Assembly (NCBI RefSeq): GCF_963662255.1
Contig: NC_085047.1
Location: forward strand, 92,759,619-92,823,618
Direction of reading: 5' to 3'
Source: Cinclus cinclus
Taxonomy: Eukaryota; Chordata; Aves; Passeriformes; Cinclidae
DNA length: 64,000 bases
The first letter of the stretch is position 1. Each line of letters starts with the position of its first letter. Of the stretch, positions 35,011-45,138 are shown piece by piece. A program made the position numbers and the translations under genes. The notes beneath the pieces were generated by a model, which made no database searches, was not told the origin of the DNA, and saw nothing but the letters and a program-made list of their open reading frames with translations.

Positions 35011-36551
35011 ACCTCACCTTCTGTTGACACTTGGCCTACTGTAAGGCAGCTTGCTTTCCTGACAGTGTAATGGATAGTAGCTTTGGGAAGACTAATATCA
35101 AGGCTGACTAGTCTAATAAAAAAAAAAAAAAGATGAAAAGACAAAATAATGACTACCAGGTCAGGGTCCAGAGGGATAAAAGAAAAAAGCCACTCACCAC
35201 ACAAGTAGACAGGAGAGCTTGGTAATGGGAAAGAAGCAATTTGATTTTAAGCATTGCAGAAGAATAGAGAAGAAAGTGTGATACTGAAAAATCAAGCAAA
35301 GCAAAAGGACTTGAAAAATATTTATTTCATGTATTTCTTTAAACCGGATAAAAGATGAAGCTTAATTCCTATTTACATAGCTCTACTGACGTGTGCCTGT
35401 ACCTTTCTGAAAAAGTCTCTCCAATATAAATGAATACTTGAATCCTTGCTCTAAAGAAATATGCCTCACTTCCCATCAGCACAGTAAAGAATATGGCACA
35501 AAGTGAGCATTTAAAACAATTAGCATATACCAAATGAACCATAGCAAATTGGTCAGGTCACCATTTAACCCGTTGGCGGCTTCTTGAAGAGCTCTGTGAT
35601 TTCCAAGGGTGTAGCTTTTGATATATGGTATGCTATTCTTCTACGCAGTCCTGATATATCATTAAAAATAATGGGACTGCATTCAGTGCCGCAGCTACAA
35701 AAATTTTGGGGCTAGAGGGAGGGAGCACTCAGGAATTTAAAACCCTTTCCCTATCATTAGGACAAAAGGGTTATAATTCTCTTGCATTTTGAAAGAAGAA
35801 TAATTTTTTAAAAAGTATTTTAATTTTTTGCTAAGTGCCCCAGGTATCAAAGCATTGGTTCTTCCAAACCTGCCTTTAATAGAAATATGCCAGCATTGCT
35901 CCAAAGCATTCCCTCTTGCAGATATACCACTGCTGGGGTTTCCATCATTGTTAAAGCCGGTGAATGTTCTTCCAGTCAGGCTCAGCCTGACTATTTAGAT
36001 TAGCCCAAAAGCATCCAAATAATCACCAATATATTGTTTGAAGGAGGACCCACATGTTGCACGTACATTTTCATATAACACTTCAGGTGACTTACATGGA
36101 CTCCTGTTTTTCACATTTCTGCAGTGGCTCTGCTCTGTGCAGAGGTGGCAGCACTGTTGAGCTGAGTGTGGGGGGAAAACCAGAGTTAGGACTGCAGTAC
36201 TGCTTCACAGGTGTCCACTGAAGAACCAGTGAGGATGGCGTGCTTGATATTTCTTGCTGAGGTTTAAGAAATTTCATCCTCTAAGCTGACCATCTCCTTT
36301 ACAAGAAGGCCAAGGACTGGACTGCAGTTCTAATGAGATTGCTAAAACAATATACCTGCATCCCATTTGTTCACAGCCATGAAAACCACTCCAAGACCAT
36401 TGAAAGCAGCCACTGAGGGCTTTTAGCAGTCACTTAAACTAACAACCATATTTTTTGGATAATTTTAACAATAGCTAGCTTCCTGTTTGGTGAGTAATGA
36501 CATTAAAATAAGTTCTGAAACAGATATTTTGGTTGTGGGTTTTTCTGTGTA
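35011..36551. other. Unique sequence, no recognised features
   Basis: About 1.5 kb of mixed sequence with a 14-base poly-A run near 35118 and short frames on both strands. No family was recognised. Confidence 0.4.
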
Positions 36552-36594
36552 TTTTTTTTTGTTTTGTTTTGGTTTTTTTGTGGTTTTTTTTTTT
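36552..36594. repeat. T-rich simple repeat with (TTTTG)n units
   Basis: Over 40 bases of T interrupted by single or double G. Low-complexity sequence. Confidence 0.9.
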
Positions 36595-37020
36595 GAGATT
36601 GCAAAGTTTGTACATCTATCATTAGCAGAGAAAATAGACATCTTGCATCTAAAATAGGGTTAACTACAAAACGCCTTAGCTGACTGCAGCCTTCTTTTGA
36701 TGTAGAACTCTGATTTTATGATGTTCTGTAGAACAAGAGTGTAGCTGGAGTTAGGTTCAGGACCCTGGGAGAAACCTATGTGGCACTTTGTGTGTGTTAA
36801 AGAAAACTGTAGAGTAAGCCATTGTTCATTCTTTTCTCTCATAGTAGTTGGTCTATTAAGAAAAAAGGAAGAAGAGGAAAAAACTAGTCAAAATGTTCAA
36901 TTACTAAGGGTACACAAGACAGCACTTTCTCTTTCCTGGGCTGTTCAAGTGCACTCGCTAAAAGTATTTAAAGGGTGGTGTATCAGACTTTGACAACTGA
37001 AGTTGCTGAAGGAATTTTAA

Positions 37021-37025
37021 TATCT
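37021..37025. repeat. Left target-site duplication (TATCT) of the solo LTR
   Basis: Identical to the pentamer at 38055-38059 immediately beyond the other end of the LTR. An exact match supports the LTR boundaries and a single insertion event. Confidence 0.88.
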
Positions 37026-38054
37026 TGTGGTGAGTTGACTGTGGCTGGATCTCAGGTACCCACCCAAGCCTCTCTATTACTCCCCTCCTAAGCTGGACAG
37101 GGAAAGAAAATATGACAAAAGGCTCATGGATTGAGAGGGAGAGTCACCTACCAGTTACTGCCATTGGCAAAACAGACTCAGTTTGGGGAAGTTAATTGAA
37201 TTTATTAGAAATCAGATCAGAGTAGAATAATGAGAAATCAAACAAACTCTTAAAAGAACTTTTCTTCCACATCTGCCTTCTTCCTTAACTTTGCTCACAG
37301 TTCTCTACCTTCTACCTCCAGGATTGCAGGGGGATGGGGAATGGGGGCTGTGGTCAGTTCATCACACCTTGTTTCTGCTATTCCTTCCTCCTCATCCTTC
37401 CCCTGCTTCATTGTGGTCCTTCCACAAACTTCTCCAATGTGAGTCCTGCCCTTGGACTGCAGTCCTTCACAAATTGTTCCAGCGTGGGTCCTTCCCATGG
37501 GGCACAGTCCATCAGGAACAGACTGCTCCAGAGTAGGTCCTCCATGGGTCATAGGTCCTGTAACCAAATCTGCTCAGCATGGGCTCTTGTCTCCATGGGT
37601 CCACATGTCCTGCCAGGACCCTGCTCCAGAATGGGCTTCCCATGGGATTACAGCCTTCTTTATGCAGCCACCTGTTCTGGTGTGGGGCCCTTCACTGACT
37701 GCATGTGGATCTCTGCTCCAATTTCACCATAGACAAAAGGGGAATCTCTGCTCCAGTGCCTGGAACACCTCCTTCCCCTTCCTTCTCTGACCTTGCTCTG
37801 TACAGATTTGTTGCTCTCACATATCCTCACTTCTCTCTCCAGTTGCAGCTGCATAACAACTTTTCATCTCAAATTTGTTATTCCAGATGTGCTTCCAATG
37901 TTGCTAATGGGCTTGGCCTTAGCCAGTGCCAGGCCTGACTTGGGGATGGCTGAAACTGACTCCCTTGGACATGGGGAAGATTCTAGCAGCTTTTTATGGA
38001 AGCCACCCCTGTAGCCCACCCACTACCTAAACCTTGCCATGCAAACCTAATACA
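37026..38054 (-). mobile_element. Solo LTR of an avian endogenous retrovirus, complete with 5-bp target duplication
   Basis: The element begins TGTGG at 37026 and ends TACA at 38054, giving the TG...CA termini of LTRs. It is flanked by identical pentamers TATCT at 37021-37025 and 38055-38059, an exact 5-bp target-site duplication. Internal sequence agrees with a roughly 1-kb LTR family that I recall as abundant in non-galliform birds, read there in the opposite direction. TTTATT at 37201-37206 gives AATAAA on the minus strand in the expected distal part, so the LTR lies on the minus strand. No gag, pol or env sequence is present. This is the product of recombination between two LTRs of a provirus. 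A 5-bp duplication fits class III (ERVL) or class I; the family name is uncertain. Confidence 0.88.
37425..37735 (-). repeat. Degenerate tandem array (about 48-bp period) inside the LTR
   Basis: About six diverged units are anchored by a CTCCAGNNTGGG-like word near 37431, 37477, 37526, 37572, 37623 and 37674, each followed by a CCCATGGG-like word. The spacing of 46-51 bases centres on 48, a multiple of three. On the minus strand part of the array stays open as a repeated peptide with GRTH and CEG/CGR words (within the 90-codon frame at 37295-37567). Whether the LTR family encodes anything is unknown; internal repeats in LTRs often serve as enhancer modules. Confidence 0.7.
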
Positions 38055-38059
38055 TATCT
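38055..38059. repeat. Right target-site duplication (TATCT) of the solo LTR
   Basis: Partner of the pentamer at 37021-37025. Confidence 0.88.
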
Positions 38060-38496
38060 ATTTCCTTATCCTTAGGATGACTGCAGCACCACAGCCTGAG
38101 TCAGAAATGCATACTGTCTGACTGGAAGCATCTATGTCACTGTACACAGATAGCAAACCTTGAAGATCCTCAAAGTTTTGCAGTATCTGCACTTTGATAG
38201 AGCTGCCCATTGGATGTCTCCAAACCCTAGCTGCCCAGGAAGGCAGTTGAGCTATTTTGACTGTCAGCTGTAGCATGGGTTGTACCAGGCACCTGTACTA
38301 TGGCTGATACTAGTGCTCATGTCTTTATATTAGACTCTTTATTAGGTTTATGTAGCAAGGTTTTGTTTTTAGAGTGGGGGGCACAGGGATGACTACTGTG
38401 AGAAGACACCAGGAGCTGTCCCAATGTCAGAGACAGACTGGTCACCTTCAGAATGTCTTTTGTTTTTAAATTGCCTTTATCTCAACCTACATGCTT
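38060..38496. other. Unique sequence between LTR and simple repeat
   Basis: About 440 bases. A 72-codon minus-strand frame (38058-38276) has no recognised family, and no repeat was recognised. Confidence 0.4.
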
Positions 38497-38545
38497 GGTG
38501 GTGGTTTTTTTGCTTGTTTGTTTGGGGGTTTTGTTTGTTTTTTTA
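38497..38545. repeat. T/G-rich simple repeat
   Basis: About 49 bases of GGTGG, poly-T and GTTT units. Low-complexity sequence between the LTR and the CR1 copy. Confidence 0.85.
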
Positions 38546-38988
38546 ATGGGTGTGTTTTATATCCCCTCTATTTTATTTTCTCCCCTGTTCTGCTCATTAA
38601 GGGGAGAATTGTAGCAGCTTGTTAGAAACCTGGCATCCAGCCAAGGAAAACCCACAACTCGCCAGTGCAATGACTATTCTTGGAAAAGTAGAAGAGGACT
38701 TCAAGGGTGCTCTGTCATTTCTTCAGTCTAGATTTCAGGAGAAAGAGAAAGAAGCAGCAAGAGGAACCAGTCATACATTGACACACTCTTTCATGTGCCA
38801 GTGGCAATGATAAAGGAATGTTGGTTCAGTCTTTAGAACAATCATAAAAAGTGTTCTTTAAAAATACTTCACTTTAAAAATAAATTGATGTGCTTCAGTG
38901 AACATTTTAGAAAGCAGACCATGACAATGAATAATGTAAATGAGCAATGTGACCTAATAGATGAGATTATGAATTCTGTAATTTCCGT

Positions 38989-39712
38989 CACAGAATCACA
39001 GAATATGCTGAGCTGGAAAGAACTCAAAAGGATTGTTGATCCAACTCCTGGTCCTGCACAAGGCCATCCCCAAGAATCACACCCTGTGCCTGAGAGGATT
39101 GTCCAAACATTTCTTGAACTCTGCCAGGCTTGGTGCTGTGACCACTGCCCTGGGGAGCTGTTCTAGTGCCCAGTCACCCTGTGGGTGAAGAACCTTTTCC
39201 TAATATTCAACCTAAACCTTCCCTTATATAAGTTCAGGCCATTTCCTCAGATCCTGTCACTGTCAGCACAGAGCAGAGATCGGTGTGTGTCCCTTCTCTT
39301 CCCTTCACAAGAAGCTGTAACTGCAGTGAGGTCTCCCCTCAGCCTCCTCTTCTCCAGTCTGAACAGACCAAGTGACCTCAGCTGCTCCTCACACAGCTTC
39401 CCTTCAAGTGCCTTCACCATCTTTGTTGCTCTCCTTCGGACACTCTCTAATAGTTTAATGTCTTCCTTGTATTGTGGCACCCACAACACCCAGAACTGCC
39501 CCCAGCACTCAAGATGAGACTGTCCTAGCTCAGAGCAGAGCAGGACAATCCCCTCCCTTGCCCAGCTGGCCATGCTGTCCCTGATGTCCCCAGGACAGGG
39601 TTGTCCCTCCAGCTGCCAGAGCTCTGCTGGCTCGTGTTCAACTTGCCATTAACCAGGACCCCCAGGTCCCTTTCTGTGGCACTGCTTTCCAGCATCTCAT
39701 TCCTCAGTCCTC
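38989..39712 (-). mobile_element. CR1 LINE 3' fragment with ORF2 reverse-transcriptase C-terminus
   Basis: The left end shows two tandem copies of the CR1 3'-terminal octamer (CACAGAAT), followed by AGCTGGAAAGAACTC and the family words CACCCTGTGCCTGAGAGG, ACTGCCCTGGGGAGCTGTTC and GGTGAAGAACCTTTTCC in reverse complement of the element. The minus strand of 39247-39573 encodes the diagnostic end of CR1 ORF2: PQYKEDIKLLESVRRRATK and LGLFRLEKRRLRGDL, usual for the region just after the reverse-transcriptase domain. The element stops near 39712, so about 720 bp of a full-length element of several kb remain. Frameshifts and stops make it inactive. It belongs to a different, probably younger, CR1 subfamily than the copy at 12.5 kb. 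Confidence 0.95.
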
Positions 39713-40189
39713 CATGATGTCATTTTCTGTCTGCCAAATACCCATTATATGTTTTCTAGTGGAACCATCTTAAGTAAGAGATGAATGGACCTTCCATAGC
39801 AGACAGAGATGCTAGAGGAGTATTTATGGAACTGATTAGCAGGGCTACCAATAATGACTAGGAAAAAGGCAGTTTCTTTGCAACTGTGTTCCTTCTATTT
39901 TTTATAGTTCTGCGTGTAAGGGCTGCATACCCAGAGGAGCTTTTGATAGCATGATGATGGATCCCTGCCTATCAGGCTTGTAGACAAGACAGGCAGCTAA
40001 TATGCTACAGCTTCTGTGTATAGTATAGTTTTCAAACCAAATGGCTACTTCTGTTGTCTATCAAACATTTCAAAGTAGACAAATGTATGTGGGTCAGTGT
40101 TCATGAACATACATATCTATAATCAAGATGAATTGCAGAACTTGAATGAGGCTGGTTAAACATTTAATTTAATTCTTTTTTGAGAACAT
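39713..40189. other. Unique sequence, no recognised features
   Basis: About 480 bases of AT-rich sequence with no frame or repeat that I can support. Confidence 0.4.
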
Positions 40190-40427
40190 GAAATGCTCAA
40201 TTTATCTCATAACCTCCTTGGCTGTAGCTATCAGGAGCACTAATCACACCACTGTGGGATTAGAGGGAATTGGCTGTTTCTCCTTGCCTCATAAGACCCC
40301 AGAGGTGTGATTATCTCATGGTTACCACACCCCTGTTGAGTCTCACTGCTTCAGTGAAATAAATGAACTGTTAAATTGACAGTTATAAATGAAGTTCCCG
40401 CTGACCAGCTGACTTTGTGGCTTTTCC
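40190..40427. promoter_or_regulatory. Candidate conserved non-coding element
   Basis: High-complexity block with GCACTAATCACACCACTGTG near 40237, a GGGATTAGAGGG word near 40257, AGGTGTGATTATCTCATGG near 40303 and GTTACCACACCCC near 40321. TAATC/GGATTA words are bicoid-type (OTX/PITX) homeodomain cores and CACACC/GGTGTG are T-box or KLF-like words. It is bounded on the right by poly-A. No coding frame. Regulatory role inferred. Confidence 0.38.
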
Positions 40428-40445
40428 AAAAAAAAAAAAAAAAAA
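40428..40445. repeat. Poly-A run (18 A) with A-rich extension
   Basis: Eighteen uninterrupted A followed by GGAAAAAAAG. No retroelement body is recognised upstream, so a retroposon tail is not supported. Confidence 0.95.
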
Positions 40446-43400
40446 GGAAAAAAAGAGAGATATTAGAAAATAGTAATTTTTAAAAAATTGTTTTCTAATT
40501 ATTTTGTAGCTTGTTTCTTCCTGAACCTGTGGCATGGAACTAGCACGACAGAGAACTGTCCTCCTGCCCTGTGTTCCTTTCCAAGAAATGTGATATATAG
40601 GAACTCAAAAAGCTCAGCATGAACAAGCAGAAAAACCAAGCAAAAAAATATGACTGCTAGCTGTCAGAAAAAAGTCATTATATAGAGTGTATTAGTAGTT
40701 CAAATGCATCAGTCACAGGAGACTGTTTGTCAGGTTACATCTCACCCAGAGCAATGTATTTGGCTTTTATCCTTGTGACAAATGATTTCTCAACTTCTGT
40801 ACTGCTGGCAACCAGCCAAGAGACTAAAGTGACTGTAATATGCCCCCCCCCCTCCCACTGCTGTCTCACCCAGCAGTGTCTTCAGCTAGAAAGTTCACTC
40901 TCTCCTCCATACATGTGTGCACATGTACATGGCCTGGCGACAGAAATCCTACAGCCCATCTCAGGGGACAGAGCAGTAGCTCCCACAGGAACCATCCAGT
41001 TGTGCTGTTAACTAAAAAGAGGTACATAGGGAGGATAAGAACAAAGCATTTTCCTTTTCTCTCTCATTAACCTGGGCTGGTATTCATTAGTTTTGTACTT
41101 TTTTCCCTAGATGCTGCAGATGACTGAAGGATAATTTGCCAGAGGAGACTTTGTCTCTTGATTTTCACACACAAAGCCTGTGCCTGCATCTTGGTCACTG
41201 CTGCTTTTGTATTCCATAGGAGTTGCACCTTGTTCAGGAAGGCACATTAAAAGCCCCTTTAGATGGTGATTCTTAGTCTTAAGATCTGTGTTTCACCTTT
41301 TAAGTGGTTCTTGTCTTTTTTCTGTCTCCTTGAATCATGAGTACACAATTGGGCCATTCCTGCAGAGGCAGCTTCACTAATAGGCTGTTCCATGCATTCC
41401 TACCCAGTTTTCCAAAGATGGCACTGGGTAGTTTTGGTGATCTGCTGGAAGTTTATTTTGCTTTCATTGTCCATCCTACCTACAGGTATTTCCCACTTTT
41501 TTTTCCCCCCACGCTTTTTTCTTTTACTTGTTGACTCATACTAGGTTGTCATCTATACCACCATCTGCAGTATGACCTTGTAAATATTGTTAGGCAGCAG
41601 ACTGCTTTCTGCCCAAGAACTGTTGCTGAAATGTCACTTGATGGAGTTTGGTCAGCTCCCCCACCTTGAATCCACACCAGAATGGCCTTATTTTATGGAC
41701 AAATCCAGATTCTTTCCTCCTTTAATAGACAAATACTTATTTACTTGTGGCATTTGCCTGCCACTTGAGTAACGCAATCATCAAATGAGAGGAAATTACA
41801 TCAATTTCATGAGTGTGTTATGCTGACAAAGCAATATAAAAAGGCTTTTCTGTACATCATGAGATGGAGTTGGGTCTGCTCTATAATCAGTTATGTGGGC
41901 ATCTTTCAGCAGAGCTGAGAATCTGGTGTAGTGTGCAAAAAGTCATATCTGCCTATGGAGCTGTGGTTCTCTACAAAGTGTCTATCAGCACGGTAGCTAG
42001 GCAGTCCTTGGGATTTACTGTGGAAAACTGACACCAAGAGATCTGGGAAGGGAAGGATCTTGGTCCTTTCACTAAGGGAAATGGACATTGCATAAAAACT
42101 TGCAGGTCTGAATTTCCACTTGAAGGTTATGTCCTGCTGTTATTTTTTTTCCTTTTCTCCTGCAAAGTCTGTTGCTTTTGCTTGGGTTTTCATTTTTACT
42201 CTGTCTCCTCAGCCAAAACATAAAATTTAGAGTGATTTGGTTGGGTTTTTTTACCCTTTTCAGAGTAAAAACCGTATTATGTGTCTTTTAGGTAGCACAC
42301 AGCAAGTACTGCCACATAGATTTATGAAGTCTCTATATCCATGCATTTTTCAGAAGCAGTGACAAATGTATCTAACACCAGTTATGGCATTGAGCTGAAA
42401 TATTTAAGAGCAGCTTTTGCTTGTTGACATGTCTCTAAGATATGAAAAATACTGTAGTGTTGAAGCAGAAAATGCCATTATTATTTATTTTTAAAGAGCA
42501 AGATATGTCTGCGAGAATTGCAGTTTGCTACTATGAGTTTTAAAATAAGATACTACTTTTAAATACTTGGTGATCAACATCTGATTGAAATGCTATAGAA
42601 ATAAATAACATTTTGCTGTTTATTGTGGGAGATAATTGTATAGAAAGTGCTTTTTCTTTTCTGTCATTTACCCCCATTTTGCCTGTTCTATACATCAGAT
42701 GTATGAAAACACCTCCAAACCTAGGGGAAATTATAAAGTTTTTCTACTTCAGACAGAAGATCTCTTTTTCCATATCTGCACATCTTTATCTCATCCCAGT
42801 AAGGCAAAGTCTGGTATATTCTTCCTAGTAGTGTCAAACTTATGGCAATATCTTGATGACAGAGTTTCCACAATGTGAAATGATCTAAGTTCATTGCAGC
42901 TAAAATTAGGCTTTTACATCTGAAAGTCTCTAAAGAATTCTTAAGAAGAGTGGCTTTACCAAACTAAAATAGTCCTTTTAGAATGGTTTTTTTTTTTTTT
43001 GCTTATATTTCTACTTACATTGTAAGGTAAAATGAGATTCTCAGAAAATCTTATGACTCCAAGAGATAGAATACAAAAATACTTCTCAGTATCAGAAGGC
43101 ATGGGATACCACTGTAAAAGCTGTTGGTGCTGAGTCAGTTTAAAAACTGGAAATGGGAATAGAAATGGGTTGGCAGAGGAAAACCCCACTAAAGAAACTA
43201 CTGCTTCTTTTCTTTCCTGTCCAGATTTTGATTAACCCTTAACAACCGGGATGTCATTATTTCTGCATGAGAGAACATCCTTGGAGTTAGGGAGCATTGA
43301 ATTTATACTGTTTTGATGCCATGATTCTTCTCTGTTAACATTTCATTTCTGCTTCTGCAAGGTTACAGTCAAAAGTGTTTTGAAATGGTCTATTAAAAAA

Positions 43401-44639
43401 AAAAACCCACAAAAACAAAACAAACTCAGAATGAAATGAAAAGCAACATTTCTGTGCAGAAGCGTTCTCATGTCTCTGTGTGAAGAAATACATGAGCGTG
43501 TATGCGAACTCACACAGCATATTTCACCTATTTAAGCTTGCCAGTATTCAAATCTTCAATGAGACATTGGAACAGTTTACTGAAGTAGAAGACCACCTGG
43601 CAGCTTTTCTTGGAAGTTAAGAAAGTGAATTCTCTGCTAAATGCTTGCTTTTGTAGTTTTTCCCTGTGGATGCAATAATCTCTGATTTTGCCAGATATTA
43701 TGGCTGCCAAAGAGCTCATGGGATTGAAGGATTGGAATCTGCCTAAATCCCATGTTGCTCATCTCTGGAGAGCTCATCCTCAGACAGGAACTGGGAACAT
43801 TACAGGAGGCCTTGCAGAGATACAGAAGAAAAGTGGCAGTAAAATCACCAAGTGTGCCTGTGTGCTTGGGGCTTACTAGGTGGTGAAGAGTTTTAGTTTT
43901 CTTCTAGTGAAAACTAAAAAGGAGCTATCCTCAGTTTACCAAAAGGAAAAGGAAAATGAAAATAATTTCTTTCAGTTTAGGTGGGACCCACTGAATGAGG
44001 AGAAAAATACATTTGGATTGGTGATATATTTTGGTTACCTTTTGTCATCAAGATCTTGTCATAAGATTGTCTTTTAAAAATTGTATGTGTTATATGTGGC
44101 CTGCTGAACAGTGAAATGGTTATCACTGTGGTTATTTGATGCAACAAACAGTTTTCCCTCTCTGCTCCTTAGACTTCTCTGACATTATCTTAGGGATAGC
44201 ACTTTGCATCTGCTCTGGGCAGGACTGCGATGTTAAGTACAAATTGGACAATAAATGTGTGGATAAAATCTGCAGATATGTGTGGCAGACAGTTCACAGT
44301 AATTCCAGTGGTAGCAATCCTTCACCTTATCTCCGAGAGGGTTAGGCACAACCTCCCGTGGTGTTATACTGAAAAAATGCCACTGTCTTGGGGAAATTTC
44401 TTTCATCGGTAACACATAGTTGAAATATCCACCAGTCAGGGCAGCTGGTGGAGATGGGGGCAGTGGAGCAATTGGTGTTTGAAAAAGCCTCTCTGGCAGC
44501 TGATGAAGGCAAGTTCTGCCCTCAGGAGCTGCCCGAGGGATGTGGGAGGCTGGGATGATTACATAGCTCCAGTGCATGCTGTGACAAATAGTTCCAGAGA
44601 TAGGTTTTGGTGTGAAGGGGCCTGACTTATGCTTCTTAC
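40446..44639. other. Unique sequence, no supported gene
   Basis: About 4.2 kb with a C run near 40845, T and A runs near 42987 and 43395, and many short frames. The frame at 43688-43879 reads through sequence with balanced composition (LKDWNLPKSHVAHLWRAHPQ) but matches nothing I know. No repeat family was recognised. Confidence 0.35.
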
Positions 44640-45110
44640 GCCTCTGTTAAACACTGCAGCTCTGTTTTAACCACAGGAATTAGTCAGCAGAAACCACACA
44701 TTTTCTTGGAGCACAATTATCTTAATATTTCAAATTAGCACCAGGAGGGAAAGACCGGAAGGCTCGGCAATTATCTTCTTTTTTCTTTGCTTTAAAAAAA
44801 AAGTCATAAATAATTAGAAAGAGCGAGTTATTAAATCCTGTGTGAAGCCCTGACTCTGTGGAAGGTGGCAGTAGCTTTGCCACTTACATCACTGAGATAG
44901 GATCTCCTCACTAATATCTGGCCATTATTTTATAGTTCTACTTTGCTATGACTTGTAGAAATGAATGTTATGGTTATTAGGTTAAATTTACAATTTTTTT
45001 CCAATTGCAGAAGTGTTTTAGGACATATATCCATCATGGTCTGCTTATCACTATGTTTTCTGAGAGTAATTACGCCTTGAGGAGTTAATTAGAAGTTTAT
45101 CCCCATATAT
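44640..45110. promoter_or_regulatory. Candidate conserved non-coding element cluster
   Basis: Distinct high-complexity blocks: GGAATTAGTCAGCAGAAACC near 44677, GCACAATTATCTTAATATTT near 44711, AAGACCGGAAGGCTCGGCAATTATC near 44751 with two retained CpGs, and TTACGCCTTGAGGAGTTAATTAG near 45070. AATTATC repeats and the TAATTAG core are homeodomain-like. No open frame spans it. The adjacent 45200-45440 stretch has similar texture. Regulatory role inferred. Confidence 0.42.
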
Positions 45111-45111
45111 T

Positions 45112-45138
45112 CACACACAGACACACACACACACACAC
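45112..45138. repeat. (CA)n microsatellite
   Basis: About thirteen CA dinucleotides with one G interruption near the left end. It lies immediately right of a conserved-looking block. Confidence 0.95.

Noticed and set aside
37291..38014. Frames of up to 132 codons around 37.3-38.0 kb as host genes
   Set aside because: They lie entirely within the solo LTR and its internal repeat array.
39247..39573. Minus-strand 109-codon frame as an independent host gene
   Set aside because: It is the ORF2 C-terminal part of the CR1 copy and is annotated there.
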